Shown here piece after piece: positions 1 to 8,693 of a stretch of 20,555 bases of DNA. The position numbers and the translations under genes were made by a program. The stretch lies in assembly GCA_016946835.1 (NCBI GenBank), contig JACVTC010000417.1, positions 10,001-30,555 on the forward strand, written 5' to 3'. The notes beneath the pieces were generated by a model. It was not told the DNA's origin, searched no databases, and was given only the letters and a program-made list of their open reading frames with translations. This DNA is from Neocallimastix lanati (nom. inval.) (taxonomy: Eukaryota; Neocallimastigomycota; Neocallimastigomycetes; Neocallimastigales; Neocallimastigaceae). How positions within the stretch are numbered: the stretch's first letter is position 1; each line of letters starts with the position of its first letter.

Positions 1-887
1 TTTTTTTTTTTATTTAAAGTACACATATTTAATTTTTAAGAAATTGTTACAATATTTATATTTTTTTATAAATTTAAAGTATAATTAATTGTTTATAATT
101 TAAGTAATTTTATAGAATTATTGAATTAATTTTATATCAATAATTCATTTTTGTTTTAATTTTTATAAATATAATAATATAATATTCAAATATAATTTAA
201 TTAAAAATAATTATAAAATAAATATATAGAAAATAGTTTTTACTATTTTCTTTGATATTTTTAAGTTAAATAAATTGTTTTTAAAGATTAATATAATAAA
301 TTTAATAATCTTTAATTATTTTAAATAATACTTGTAATTATTTTCAAAATAAAATAAAATTTTTATAATATTTAATTAATAAATTTGATAATATTTAAAT
401 AATAATTTTTATAATAAGTAAAATTTTTAATAATAATTTTTAATAATAAATTTAATTAATAATCTTAATAATTTTATAATAATATTTAATAGTTATAATA
501 TATAAATTTTTATAATAATATTTAATAATTTTAATAATTTTATAATATTAATAATTTATAATAATTTTTAGAATAATATTTAATTAATAATTTTAATAAT
601 TTTATAATAATTTTTATAATAATATTTAATTAATATTTTTAATAATTTAGTATCTTAAAAGTATAATTTTAATATTTACAATTGTATTTTAATATATACA
701 TATATTTAATAATATAACAATAAAGTGATTAATTAAAATTTATTTACATTATTTACAAATTAAAATTAATTTATATCAAAATAAATTAAATTTACAATGA
801 GGTTTAGGTTATGAAGAATATAGGAAAGTACAATTTAGTAAAGAATTATTAATAATAAAATAAAGGTTATTAATTCATTCTTTACCA
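1..887. repeat. AT-rich stretch ending in an LTR-like terminus
   Basis: No gene is visible. The first ~800 bases are almost pure A/T, with loosely repeated blocks such as taataattttataataatattt between about 400 and 660. The last ~80 bases resemble LTR ends elsewhere in the window: gaagaatat-ggaaagt near 813-829 matches the equivalent part of LTR-A to D, and the terminal ttctttacca (878-887) matches the end of the element 3 LTR at 17258. Four A then lead directly into LTR-A. I infer that 887 is the end of another related LTR whose start I could not place; it may lie in this stretch or to the left of the window. Confidence 0.45.
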
Positions 888-891
888 AAAA

Positions 892-1679
892 TGGTATGGT
901 TCATATAATTTTAGGAATATAATAATAATTAACACAAATAATAAAATTACAATAATAAAAAAAAAAATAATTTGTTTTAAAATCAATATTTATTTATTTA
1001 AATTTAAAAAAATAATAATATAATTATTTATTTAATAAAAAGAAAGTTATTGATTATATTTTATTTCACTAAAATTACATGTATTTATATTTTTTTATCA
1101 AATTAAAATTTGTAAAGCCTAACTATTTTTTTAATAAACTAATTACTAATTATTTTTATAAATAAAACATTTAAATTGAAATTGAATTATTATTTTAGTT
1201 AATAATATTATTGTTATAAATAGTAGTTATATATTATTGAATTATTAATTATTTAATAATAGTTTAATACTAATATATATAAAATAGAAATAAAGAGATT
1301 ATACAGAATATTTTATTGTGGTTTAGTTAAATTTAGTAATTAAAAATAAATTTAAATTGATAACGAAAATTTTAATAACTAATTAAATAGATTTGATTAT
1401 TTTCAATATAACATAATACAAAAGAAATATAATATTAATATATTAAGTGGGCAAGGACAATATTCTTGGCTAAAGATTTTTAATACATTATAATGGAATC
1501 GGATCGATAATTCAAAAAGGAATTATAAGTTAATTAGTGATTTATTAACTTAAGATTTCTATTTAGTAATATTTGAAGAATATTGGAAAGTTCCAATTAT
1601 ATAGAATAGAATAATCTATAAGGTTAGAATAATTTATATTATTCTAGCACAATTAGTATTATTTGTTCATTCTGTATTA
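892..1679 (-). repeat. LTR-A, solo LTR of the element 1 family (mosaic)
   Basis: This 788-bp unit starts tggtatgg and ends ctgtatta on the plus strand, as do the three other copies. Its first ~210 bases (about 892-1105) carry many substitutions and small indels relative to LTR-B. From about 1106 to the end I see no difference from LTR-B, including gatttctattt, where LTR-C and D have gatttttattt. No gag or pol separates it from LTR-B. It is therefore a solo LTR or a recombinant. AAAA flanks it on both sides (888-891 and 1680-1683). Confidence 0.85.
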
Positions 1680-1683
1680 AAAA

Positions 1684-2468
1684 TGGTATGGTTCATATAG
1701 TTTTAGGAATATAATAATAATTAACACAAATAATAAAATTACAATAAAAATAATTTTGTTTTAAAATCAATGTTTATTTATTTAAATTTATAAAAGAAAA
1801 ATAATAATATAATTATTTATTTAATAAAAAGAAAGTTATTGATTATATTTTATTTCACTAAAATTTCATGTATTTATATTTTTTTATCGAATTAAAATTT
1901 GTAAAGCCTAACTATTTTTTTAATAAACTAATTACTAATTATTTTTATAAATAAAACATTTAAATTGAAATTGAATTATTATTTTAGTTAATAATATTAT
2001 TGTTATAAATAGTAGTTATATATTATTGAATTATTAATTATTTAATAATAGTTTAATACTAATATATATAAAATAGAAATAAAGAGATTATACAGAATAT
2101 TTTATTGTGGTTTAGTTAAATTTAGTAATTAAAAATAAATTTAAATTGATAACGAAAATTTTAATAACTAATTAAATAGATTTGATTATTTTCAATATAA
2201 CATAATACAAAAGAAATATAATATTAATATATTAAGTGGGCAAGGACAATATTCTTGGCTAAAGATTTTTAATACATTATAATGGAATCGGATCGATAAT
2301 TCAAAAAGGAATTATAAGTTAATTAGTGATTTATTAACTTAAGATTTCTATTTAGTAATATTTGAAGAATATTGGAAAGTTCCAATTATATAGAATAGAA
2401 TAATCTATAAGGTTAGAATAATTTATATTATTCTAGCACAATTAGTATTATTTGTTCATTCTGTATTA
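1684..2468 (-). repeat. LTR-B, solo LTR of the element 1 family
   Basis: This 785-bp unit has the same length and ends as LTR-C and LTR-D and is nearly identical to them by eye. The visible difference is gatttctattt against gatttttattt. It is flanked by AAAA on each side and directly abuts LTR-A and LTR-C through those A runs, with no coding sequence of its own. Confidence 0.88.
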
Positions 2469-2472
2469 AAAA

Positions 2473-3257
2473 TGGTATGGTTCATATAGTTTTAGGAATA
2501 TAATAATAATTAACACAAATAATAAAATTACAATAAAAATAATTTTGTTTTAAAATCAATGTTTATTTATTTAAATTTATAAAAGAAAAATAATAATATA
2601 ATTATTTATTTAATAAAAAGAAAGTTATTGATTATATTTTATTTCACTAAAATTTCATGTATTTATATTTTTTTATCGAATTAAAATTTGTAAAGCCTAA
2701 CTATTTTTTTAATAAACTAATTACTAATTATTTTTATAAATAAAACATTTAAATTGAAATTGAATTATTATTTTAGTTAATAATATTATTGTTATAAATA
2801 GTAGTTATATATTATTGAATTATTAATTATTTAATAATAGTTTAATACTAATATATATAAAATAGAAATAAAGAGATTATACAGAATATTTTATTGTGGT
2901 TTAGTTAAATTTAGTAATTAAAAATAAATTTAAATTGATAACGAAAATTTTAATAACTAATTAAATAGATTTGATTATTTTCAATATAACATAATACAAA
3001 AGAAATATAATATTAATATATTAAGTGGGCAAGGACAATATTCTTGGCTAAAGATTTTTAATACATTATAATGGAATCGGATCGATAATTCAAAAAGGAA
3101 TTATAAGTTAATTAGTGATTTATTAACTTAAGATTTTTATTTAGTAATATTTGAAGAATATTGGAAAGTTCCAATTATATAGAATAGAATAATCTATAAG
3201 GTTAGAATAATTTATATTATTCTAGCACAATTAGTATTATTTGTTCATTCTGTATTA
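2473..3257 (-). repeat. LTR-C, 3' LTR of element 1
   Basis: This 785-bp direct repeat of LTR-D lies just beyond the pol stop, so it is the 3' LTR in transcript sense. On the minus strand it begins TAATACAG and ends CCATACCA, giving TA...CA termini rather than the usual TG...CA. It carries a 9-bp perfect inverted repeat (tagaataat 3203-3211, attattcta 3216-3224). It also has a less AT-rich patch near 3024-3088 (aagtgggcaaggac ... ggaatcggatcg), conserved in all four copies and a candidate regulatory region. The promoter and polyadenylation sites cannot be placed by eye. Confidence 0.9.
3203..3224. other. Inverted repeat in the element 1 LTR
   Basis: A perfect 9-bp stem (tagaataat / attattcta) with a 4-base loop lies about 33 bases from the LTR end. 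The same hairpin appears at the equivalent place in LTR-A, B and D. The role is unknown; in such AT-rich sequence it may be incidental. Confidence 0.5.
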
Positions 3258-3283
3258 AGATGCCCCCGCTAAGACTCAAGCTA
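3258..3283 (-). promoter_or_regulatory. Conserved 3' end of pol and candidate plus-strand primer region
   Basis: This 26-base stretch between the 3' LTR and the pol stop, including the TAG stop, matches element 3 (17259-17284) with a single mismatch, although the adjoining LTRs are very diverged. On the minus strand it holds a GGGGG run followed by CATCT and then the LTR. Its position is where a polypurine tract should lie, but the purine run is short and does not abut the LTR, so its role as the plus-strand primer is inferred. Confidence 0.5.
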
Positions 3284-6200
3284 GGTAGAAGCTGAGTTAA
3301 ACTTGACAATATTTTTCAAATGAACATTACGATTCATTTGTATATTAGTAGCAGGATCAGCTAAAGTGACTGTATTGAATTGTTTCTTTACCACTTTCAT
3401 AGGTCCAACAAAGTAAGGTTCTAATTTAGTTCGATTAAAATTTCTTACTAGTACTAAATCACCTGGTTTTATTCTTTTAGCTTGATTCATACTGGTCTTT
3501 TCTTCTCTCCTAGTAGCCCAATATTTCGAAGCATTTTTGATATTAGATGCGGCCTCCATTACCCATTGGTAGTGTGATACAAATTTTTCCAGTAGAATTT
3601 CGTCAGAAGACTTATTTATACCCTTAGTTGGTCTGGCAGCAATGTCAAAAGGTTGTTGGTCCTCCCTTCCATAAACTAATTCAAAACTTGAATGGTTGGT
3701 GATTGAGTTTTTAGTAGTTCTTAAAGCCCAAAGTGCAGATGGTAAAATTTCATCCCATTCTTTGTGTTGTTGTCCTAGTAATCGTAATAATTTTCCAATT
3801 TCTTTATTACGATTCTCAACTAAACCATTGCTTTCAGGATGATATGGAGTGATAAATTTAACATATACATCATATAAATCAAGGAAGATTTTTGTCATAT
3901 CTGATGTAAATTGTGTTCCATTATCAGTAGTGATAATTTGAGGTACACCGTGTCGAGCAAATACATTAATTAAAAATTTTATCACATCCTGAGAAGTAAC
4001 ATTTTCAGTGGGCTCTTCCTCAACCCATTTAGTAAAATAATCAACCACAACGATTATATATTGATTATTATTTCTGGTTTTACTTAGAGGTCCTATAATG
4101 TCCAATCCTAAGTGTGTAAATGGTCCTTCCACTTCAGTTGGTTTATCTTCCGTTGGTTCAGGGTATGATTGAGATTTATTTAATTGACATTTTTCACATT
4201 TACTTATAATTCGCTTAATGTCATTAACCATATTGTTCCAATAGTAGCTCTTTTTCAAACGTTGGTATGTCTTGTAATAGCCTTCGTGTCCTATACTGTG
4301 TGCTTGAAAAATTAATTGAAGTTTTTCTTTTGTATCTGTAACTAATTTTCTATAATTATTGCCATCAACAAAGTAGTCCACACCATCAATTGTCGTAAAT
4401 TTTTCTTCAATAAATTCCTTAATGGTTCTTGAAAGCAGGTTTTCATCTTGTTCCTTGATAATTTGTGTTGTTAAGACAACTATTTCTTTTTCATTTTTCA
4501 TTCTTGATAAAGCATCTGCGACAACATTATTCTTTCCAGTTTCATATCGTAAATCAATTCCTAACATACTAACAGTCAAACACCATCTAGTATGACGAGA
4601 ATTTTGTGGTTCCTTACTTTTAAGTAATCCGATTAATGGTCTATGATCTGTATATACTATAGTTTGCTTAGGATTTCCCATAATATAAGATTTTAATTTA
4701 TTAATACAGTAAATTAGAGCAGCACCTTCTAGATCCGTAATTCCATAATTCTTTTCCGATTTAGATAAACTTCTACTAATATAATGAACCGGATGCTCCT
4801 TTCCAGTTTCATCATCCTTTTGTAAAAGCACACCGCCTATTCCATCATAGGAAGCATCTGTTCTTATAATAAATTCTCTATCAAATCTAGGAAATCTTAA
4901 TATTGGGGCATTGATTAATCTTTCCTTAAGAATTTTAAAACTTTCTTCTTGTTCCTTTTTCCATTCAAACTTAATACCTTTTCTTAATAGAGTGCAGAGA
5001 GGAGCAGTAACTTTTGCAAAGTCCTTAATAAAATTTCTATAATATCCAATGGCTCCTAAAAATGATCGAAGTTCATGAATGTTAGAGGGAGCCTTCCATT
5101 CTTTAATAGCTTCAACTTTGTTTTCCAATGGACTTAAACCTTCTGAGGATACTTTATGTCCAAGTACTTCTACTTCAGTTTGCATGAAAGAACACTTTTC
5201 GATATTGATTTTTAACTTATGTTCCTTGAATATTTCTAAGACTTGTTTAAGATGTTCTAGGTGTTCTTCTTCAGTTCTTGAGTAGATTAAAATATCATCG
5301 ATAAAGTTATATACGCATTTTCCTATTAAGGGAAATAGTATACGGTTCATTTCTCTTTGGAATGTAGCTGGAGCACCTGTTAAACCGAAGGGCATTACCT
5401 TGAATTGGTAGTTTCCGAACTTAGTTGTAAAGGTAGTGATTTCAACACTATCATCATCCATTAATATTTGATGATAACCGGAATAAAGATCTAATGTTGA
5501 GAAGATTTTTGCTCCATCTAAGCTATCAAAAATTTCCTCAATATTTGGTAAAGAATAAGAATCCTTCTTAGTTGCTTCGTTTACTTTCCTATAGTCAATA
5601 CACAGGCGCCATTTACCGTTCTTTTTAGGCACAAGTACTACTGGTGATGACCATTCTGAACATGAAGGTTCAATTAATCGTTTATATATGAGTTTGGTTA
5701 ATTCTTCTTTTAAGATATCTGTTTTTAATTTACTAAGTCGATAAAATTTTTGTTTAATAGGTTTAACTCCTTCCTTAAGAATAATTTTGTGTGGTGATAA
5801 ATCTGAAGGTGTTAATTCTTCAGAAGAAGTTGCAATTATATCAATATATTCTTCAAGTAATTTAGTAATAGCTTCTCTATAATTTGAATTAATTGTACTT
5901 TGAAAAACTGTGTCATATATATATTTTATGGGTGGTAATCCTTCAATCGTTTTCAATTGTTGCTTAGCTTCTTGGTGATTCAATGCTTTGATTACACATA
6001 ATAATTTTTCTTCGTCATCATATTCATTATTAATAGGTGCAATTTCTTCAATTAAACCTTGATCATTAAATCGACAAAGACTATATCTAATTGGATGTAT
6101 AAATAACTGGTTATCAATTTGAGTTTTGAGGTTGATTAATATATCATAGAATGGATCCTTCTTGTCTATAATTCTACACGTAACAAGTAGTTCTAGTTCA

Positions 6201-7282
6201 TTAATTTTTACGGGAACTTTGATTAACACATCTTCTGAGTAATCATCATTCATCGTTGCTAAACGTATTCGTCCTGCACTAACTCCTATAGGTTCATACT
6301 GATAAGGTAATTTATCTAAAAATTGCTTTGTGATAATACTTAAGTTGCTACATGAATCTATTAAAGCCTTACCACGAACTCCATCTACTATTACATCAAC
6401 CATAGCAATATCATCTTCTTGTGGTTCATGATGTTTACTTTTATATGTATGATCTATATTGTTCGTTATTATTGTAGTAGCACACATATTATCCACTGCA
6501 CCTGAAATTTTAGTATTATTCTTTTCTAATTTAAGTCCTTGTGATACTTGAGACCGTATCTTTGGAGCAACGTCCAATAATTGTCCAAATGTAATATTGC
6601 AATTACTGGAGTTTAAATCTTTGATCACGTCATAACTATCACAATCAGTTTGCATTTGTATTCTTCTTGGAATTCTAGTTGGCATAATTTCAGTTGACTT
6701 TTCTGATGATTTTTCTTGAATTAATTTATTTAAAGTTTGTTTAGAATTATTTCCTTCCTGAGAGGTTTCTTCATTAATAATATTAACATTACTATTTTTA
6801 TTATTTTCCACAGAAGTACTAGTACTAGCTCTTTCCTTATCTCTTAGCTCTTTCTCAATCCTCTTTTCTTTCTCTATTCTGGGTTGAGCCATAATCGAAG
6901 GATGTAATTGAGTTGTTGGCTTTTTGACTGGTAGCGATGTTCCCCTTAATTGATTTTCTTTTTGTTTTCGTAAACCTGGAGTAACTATTGGCTTAGGATC
7001 ATCTCTTAGACTACGGTGAACCCTCTTTCCTCTTTGGTCACTAGTCTCTTCATCTTTAGGATTTACCTTTCTCTTTATAACGTTTACTAAGTAATCCAAT
7101 TCTTTGGAACCATCCGACTCATCATCAAAATCTTCGTAATAATCCGTAGTAGTACCTTCTTGGAAATCAGCAATTTCTTCATAATCATCATCTTCTTTTA
7201 AGTCAACTGTTTTGGGATGATGGCAGACTGAAGCAATTTTTTTGACGATGGGAGTGCTTCTACTCCCTTTTAGTGGTTTAAA
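3281..7282 (-). CDS. pol: Pol polyprotein of element 1 (PR-RT-RNase H-IN), expressed by -1 frameshift
   Basis: The frame is open from the gag overlap (first upstream stop at 7289-7291) to TAG at 3281. No ATG is needed if ribosomes shift at 7276-7282. Residue numbers here count from a TTG codon at 7099. A charged N-terminal linker precedes the retropepsin region at about 230-330, where the active-site motif reads DSCS (248-251) rather than D[S/T]G[A/S]. Reverse transcriptase spans about 440-640, with LCIDYRK, SGYHQ and FIDD (599-602). RNase H spans about 740-865 with Asp748, Glu791, Asp818 and Asp862. Integrase has an H-H-C-C zinc site (His934, His938, Cys968, Cys971), catalytic Asp1000, Asp1059 and Glu1095 with the D-35-E spacing, and a C-terminal GPY/F module near 1228-1236. 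No chromodomain is visible. The products would copy the RNA genome in virus-like particles and insert the cDNA. No internal stop is seen. Confidence 0.95.
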   Translation of the reverse strand, partial: FKPLKGSRSTPIVKKIASVCHHPKTVDLKEDDDYEEIADFQEGTTTDYYEDFDDESDGSKELDYLVNVIKRKVNPKDEETSDQRGKRVHRSLRDDPKPIVTPGLRKQKENQLRGTSLPVKKPTTQLHPSIMAQPRIEKEKRIEKELRDKERASTSTSVENNKNSNVNIINEETSQEGNNSKQTLNKLIQEKSSEKSTEIMPTRIPRRIQMQTDCDSYDVIKDLNSSNCNITFGQLLDVAPKIRSQVSQGLKLEKNNTKISGAVDNMCATTIITNNIDHTYKSKHHEPQEDDIAMVDVIVDGVRGKALIDSCSNLSIITKQFLDKLPYQYEPIGVSAGRIRLATMNDDYSEDVLIKVPVKINELELLVTCRIIDKKDPFYDILINLKTQIDNQLFIHPIRYSLCRFNDQGLIEEIAPINNEYDDEEKLLCVIKALNHQEAKQQLKTIEGLPPIKYIYDTVFQSTINSNYREAITKLLEEYIDIIATSSEELTPSDLSPHKIILKEGVKPIKQKFYRLSKLKTDILKEELTKLIYKRLIEPSCSEWSSPVVLVPKKNGKWRLCIDYRKVNEATKKDSYSLPNIEEIFDSLDGAKIFSTLDLYSGYHQILMDDDSVEITTFTTKFGNYQFKVMPFGLTGAPATFQREMNRILFPLIGKCVYNFIDDILIYSRTEEEHLEHLKQVLEIFKEHKLKINIEKCSFMQTEVEVLGHKVSSEGLSPLENKVEAIKEWKAPSNIHELRSFLGAIGYYRNFIKDFAKVTAPLCTLLRKGIKFEWKKEQEESFKILKERLINAPILRFPRFDREFIIRTDASYDGIGGVLLQKDDETGKEHPVHYISRSLSKSEKNYGITDLEGAALIYCINKLKSYIMGNPKQTIVYTDHRPLIGLLKSKEPQNSRHTRWCLTVSMLGIDLRYETGKNNVVADALSRMKNEKEIVVLTTQIIKEQDENLLSRTIKEFIEEKFTTIDGVDYFVDGNNYRKLVTDTKEKLQLIFQAHSIGHEGYYKTYQRLKKSYYWNNMVNDIKRIISKCEKCQLNKSQSYPEPTEDKPTEVEGPFTHLGLDIIGPLSKTRNNNQYIIVVVDYFTKWVEEEPTENVTSQDVIKFLINVFARHGVPQIITTDNGTQFTSDMTKIFLDLYDVYVKFITPYHPESNGLVENRNKEIGKLLRLLGQQHKEWDEILPSALWALRTTKNSITNHSSFELVYGREDQQPFDIAARPTKGINKSSDEILLEKFVSHYQWVMEAASNIKNASKYWATRREEKTSMNQAKRIKPGDLVLVRNFNRTKLEPYFVGPMKVVKKQFNTVTLADPATNIQMNRNVHLKNIVKFNSAST
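7230..7282 (-). promoter_or_regulatory. -1 ribosomal frameshift signal of element 1: slippery site plus pseudoknot
   Basis: On the minus strand the gag reading frame contains T TTA AAC (7282-7276), a classic X XXY YYZ heptamer, one codon before the gag stop. An 8-nt spacer (7275-7268) follows. Stem 1 is GGGAGT (7267-7262) with ACTCCC (7255-7250). The six-base loop is A plus GAAGC (7260-7256), and GAAGC is complementary to GCTTC at 7234-7230, giving an H-type pseudoknot with a 1-nt first loop and a 15-nt last loop. Slipping back one base puts ribosomes in the pol frame, which is open through this point. The heptamer, spacing and pairing are seen directly; activity is inferred. Confidence 0.8.
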
Positions 7283-8187
7283 TAATTTTCATAAAACTTC
7301 TTGCGGTTATTTTCCAATATAGAATTTAATTTAGGACAGTTTCGTTTGGTATGTCCTTCATTGCTACAAAACCAGCAAGTACTAATTTTCATTTCTTTCA
7401 TCTTGCTAGTGAGATTTTCTATAGATACATTTTTGTGGGTTTTTGGTTTGTTAAAATCATTTGAAATGTTCTTATTAAAATTACTTTTAGAGTTAAGGAG
7501 ATTGTAACGAGTCTTATCATAATATTCAGTACTATTTTTAATAGATAAACGATCAACTTTTTCAGCTATAGCGAATGCTTTGGTAATAGAAATATTGTCT
7601 TTAAGCATAACCTTTCTCCATGCGTCAGGATTATTGGTTAAGGAATCTGCATAATCTAAAACACTAATTTTTCTTCTTCTCTTTTTATCCAATTTATGGT
7701 ACAAAGATCTATAACGGACATTAAAATCTTTAACTTTCTCGTTCTTCTTTATTTTCATGGAACGCAATTCTCGTAACAAGTTGGTTTGATCTTCTTTAAG
7801 TCCATAGAAAGTCTTCAGATGATTTATGATTTCATCAAGGCTTGGGTAGGTGGTAGTAGATTCACTTTCTTCATCATCTTCTCCTTCACTATCGCTATCG
7901 AAATCAGAATCTTCATCTTCAGTAAGGTCATTTCCATCTTCTAGTTCTTGGATAATTTCTCTTGGTTCTCCAGAAGCCGTTAATATACAAGCAGTAAAAA
8001 TAGTTTCAGGATCCTTGATATGTTGGTATTTTATCCATGCCTTTAACTCATTTGCCCAGGAGTTGATGTCAAGGTTTTGTTTAGTAAGCTTTTCAAAATC
8101 TTTTAATTCTTTCTTTAATTCTCTGAAGCTAAGCTTACTTTCTGGAGTACTCTCTGTTGGAGTACTGGAAGTACTGGATGTTCTCAT
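7270..8187 (-). CDS. gag: Gag of element 1, with CCHC zinc knuckle
   Basis: This 305-residue ORF starts at ATG (8187) and ends at TAA (7270). Residues 1-20 are Ser/Thr-rich. A predicted helical capsid-like region (about 20-85 and 115-215) is split by a strongly acidic insert (about 83-112, rich in Asp, Glu and Ser). A basic segment KKRRRK lies at 168-173. One zinc knuckle of the form CX2CX4HX4C (Cys271, Cys274, His279, Cys284) near the C-terminus is the nucleocapsid-type RNA-binding motif of retroelement Gag proteins. Gag should build the virus-like particle and package the genomic RNA. It is the first ORF after the leader and overlaps pol in the -1 relation. The assignment rests on the zinc knuckle and position; the capsid fold is not recognisable by eye. 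Confidence 0.9.
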   Translation of the reverse strand: MRTSSTSSTPTESTPESKLSFRELKKELKDFEKLTKQNLDINSWANELKAWIKYQHIKDPETIFTACILTASGEPREIIQELEDGNDLTEDEDSDFDSDSEGEDDEESESTTTYPSLDEIINHLKTFYGLKEDQTNLLRELRSMKIKKNEKVKDFNVRYRSLYHKLDKKRRRKISVLDYADSLTNNPDAWRKVMLKDNISITKAFAIAEKVDRLSIKNSTEYYDKTRYNLLNSKSNFNKNISNDFNKPKTHKNVSIENLTSKMKEMKISTCWFCSNEGHTKRNCPKLNSILENNRKKFYENYLNH

Positions 8188-8676
8188 AAAATAAAATTTA
8201 TTGTATCTATAGAATGCTAAACCTCGTAATGTATAAATTGTTATAAAAAAAGTAAAAATTAAAAAAATTAAAAAAAATAAATCTTTTAACTAATAAAATT
8301 ATTAATTATTTATTATTATTAATCACTTATTAAATTATAATAATCGTGCAATCTGATAGTACACACTGTCTGACGTGCAGCTTACCTCTTGAAAGGTGTC
8401 ATGCCACGCGTGTGCCACGGTTACTATTTTCAATATAAAAAATAGCAGTCCAGAGCCTACTAGCCCAATTACTATGTAGGATAAACTTAACCCGGAAATC
8501 TATGCACGAATATTAGTTTAATTTAATATTAATTAATATTTTTAACAATTAATAATAATTAGTTAAAAATATAAAAATTGTTTTTTTAACAAAATTATTT
8601 GTTTTATTAGAAAAATTATTTATTAATATTATAATTTTATCCCTAATGTATTAATTTATTATTATATTCCCCGATA
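8188..8676 (-). other. Untranslated leader of element 1 with a structured GC-richer island
   Basis: No ORF is seen. The half next to gag (about 8200-8340) is A/T-rich. Between 8344 and 8509 there is a markedly GC-richer island bounded by a 7-bp inverted repeat (tcgtgca 8344-8350, tgcacga 8503-8509). Inside are an 8-bp palindrome cacgcgtg (8405-8412) and a 7-bp hairpin (ctatttt 8424-8430, aaaatag 8439-8445). This position in the genomic RNA is where packaging or dimerisation signals, or an internal ribosome entry element, would lie. Such roles are inference only. Confidence 0.5.
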
Positions 8677-8685
8677 TCTCCACCA
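8677..8685 (-). promoter_or_regulatory. Candidate tRNA primer-binding site of element 1
   Basis: The minus-strand sequence TGGTGGAGA begins with TGG, complementary to a tRNA CCA end, and the same 9 bases occur next to the 5' LTR of element 2 (15641-15649). Beyond these 9 bases the two elements diverge. Here the site lies 8 bases from the LTR end, against 2 in element 2. I cannot name the tRNA (3' end TCTCCACCA). Confidence 0.55.
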
Positions 8686-8693
8686 ATTTTTCA

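Noticed and set aside
892-3257. Tandem ~786-bp repeats as a satellite or CRISPR-like array
   Set aside because: The unit is the same as the LTRs that flank element 1, with LTR-type ends and A-only junctions, so it is stacked LTRs. There are no short repeats with unique spacers.
3281-3400. A chromodomain at the integrase C-terminus that would explain targeted insertion
   Set aside because: The protein ends shortly after the GPY/F module with no room for, or likeness to, a chromodomain. The same holds for elements 2 and 3.
5293-5304. FIDD in place of YxDD in the reverse transcriptase of elements 1 and 3
   Set aside because: Phe at this position is common in Ty3/Gypsy reverse transcriptases, so it is not a sign of novelty or decay.
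7850-8194. Plus-strand ORF of 114 codons, Ser-rich
   Set aside because: It is the mirror of the acidic region of gag in element 1. No independent signal supports it.
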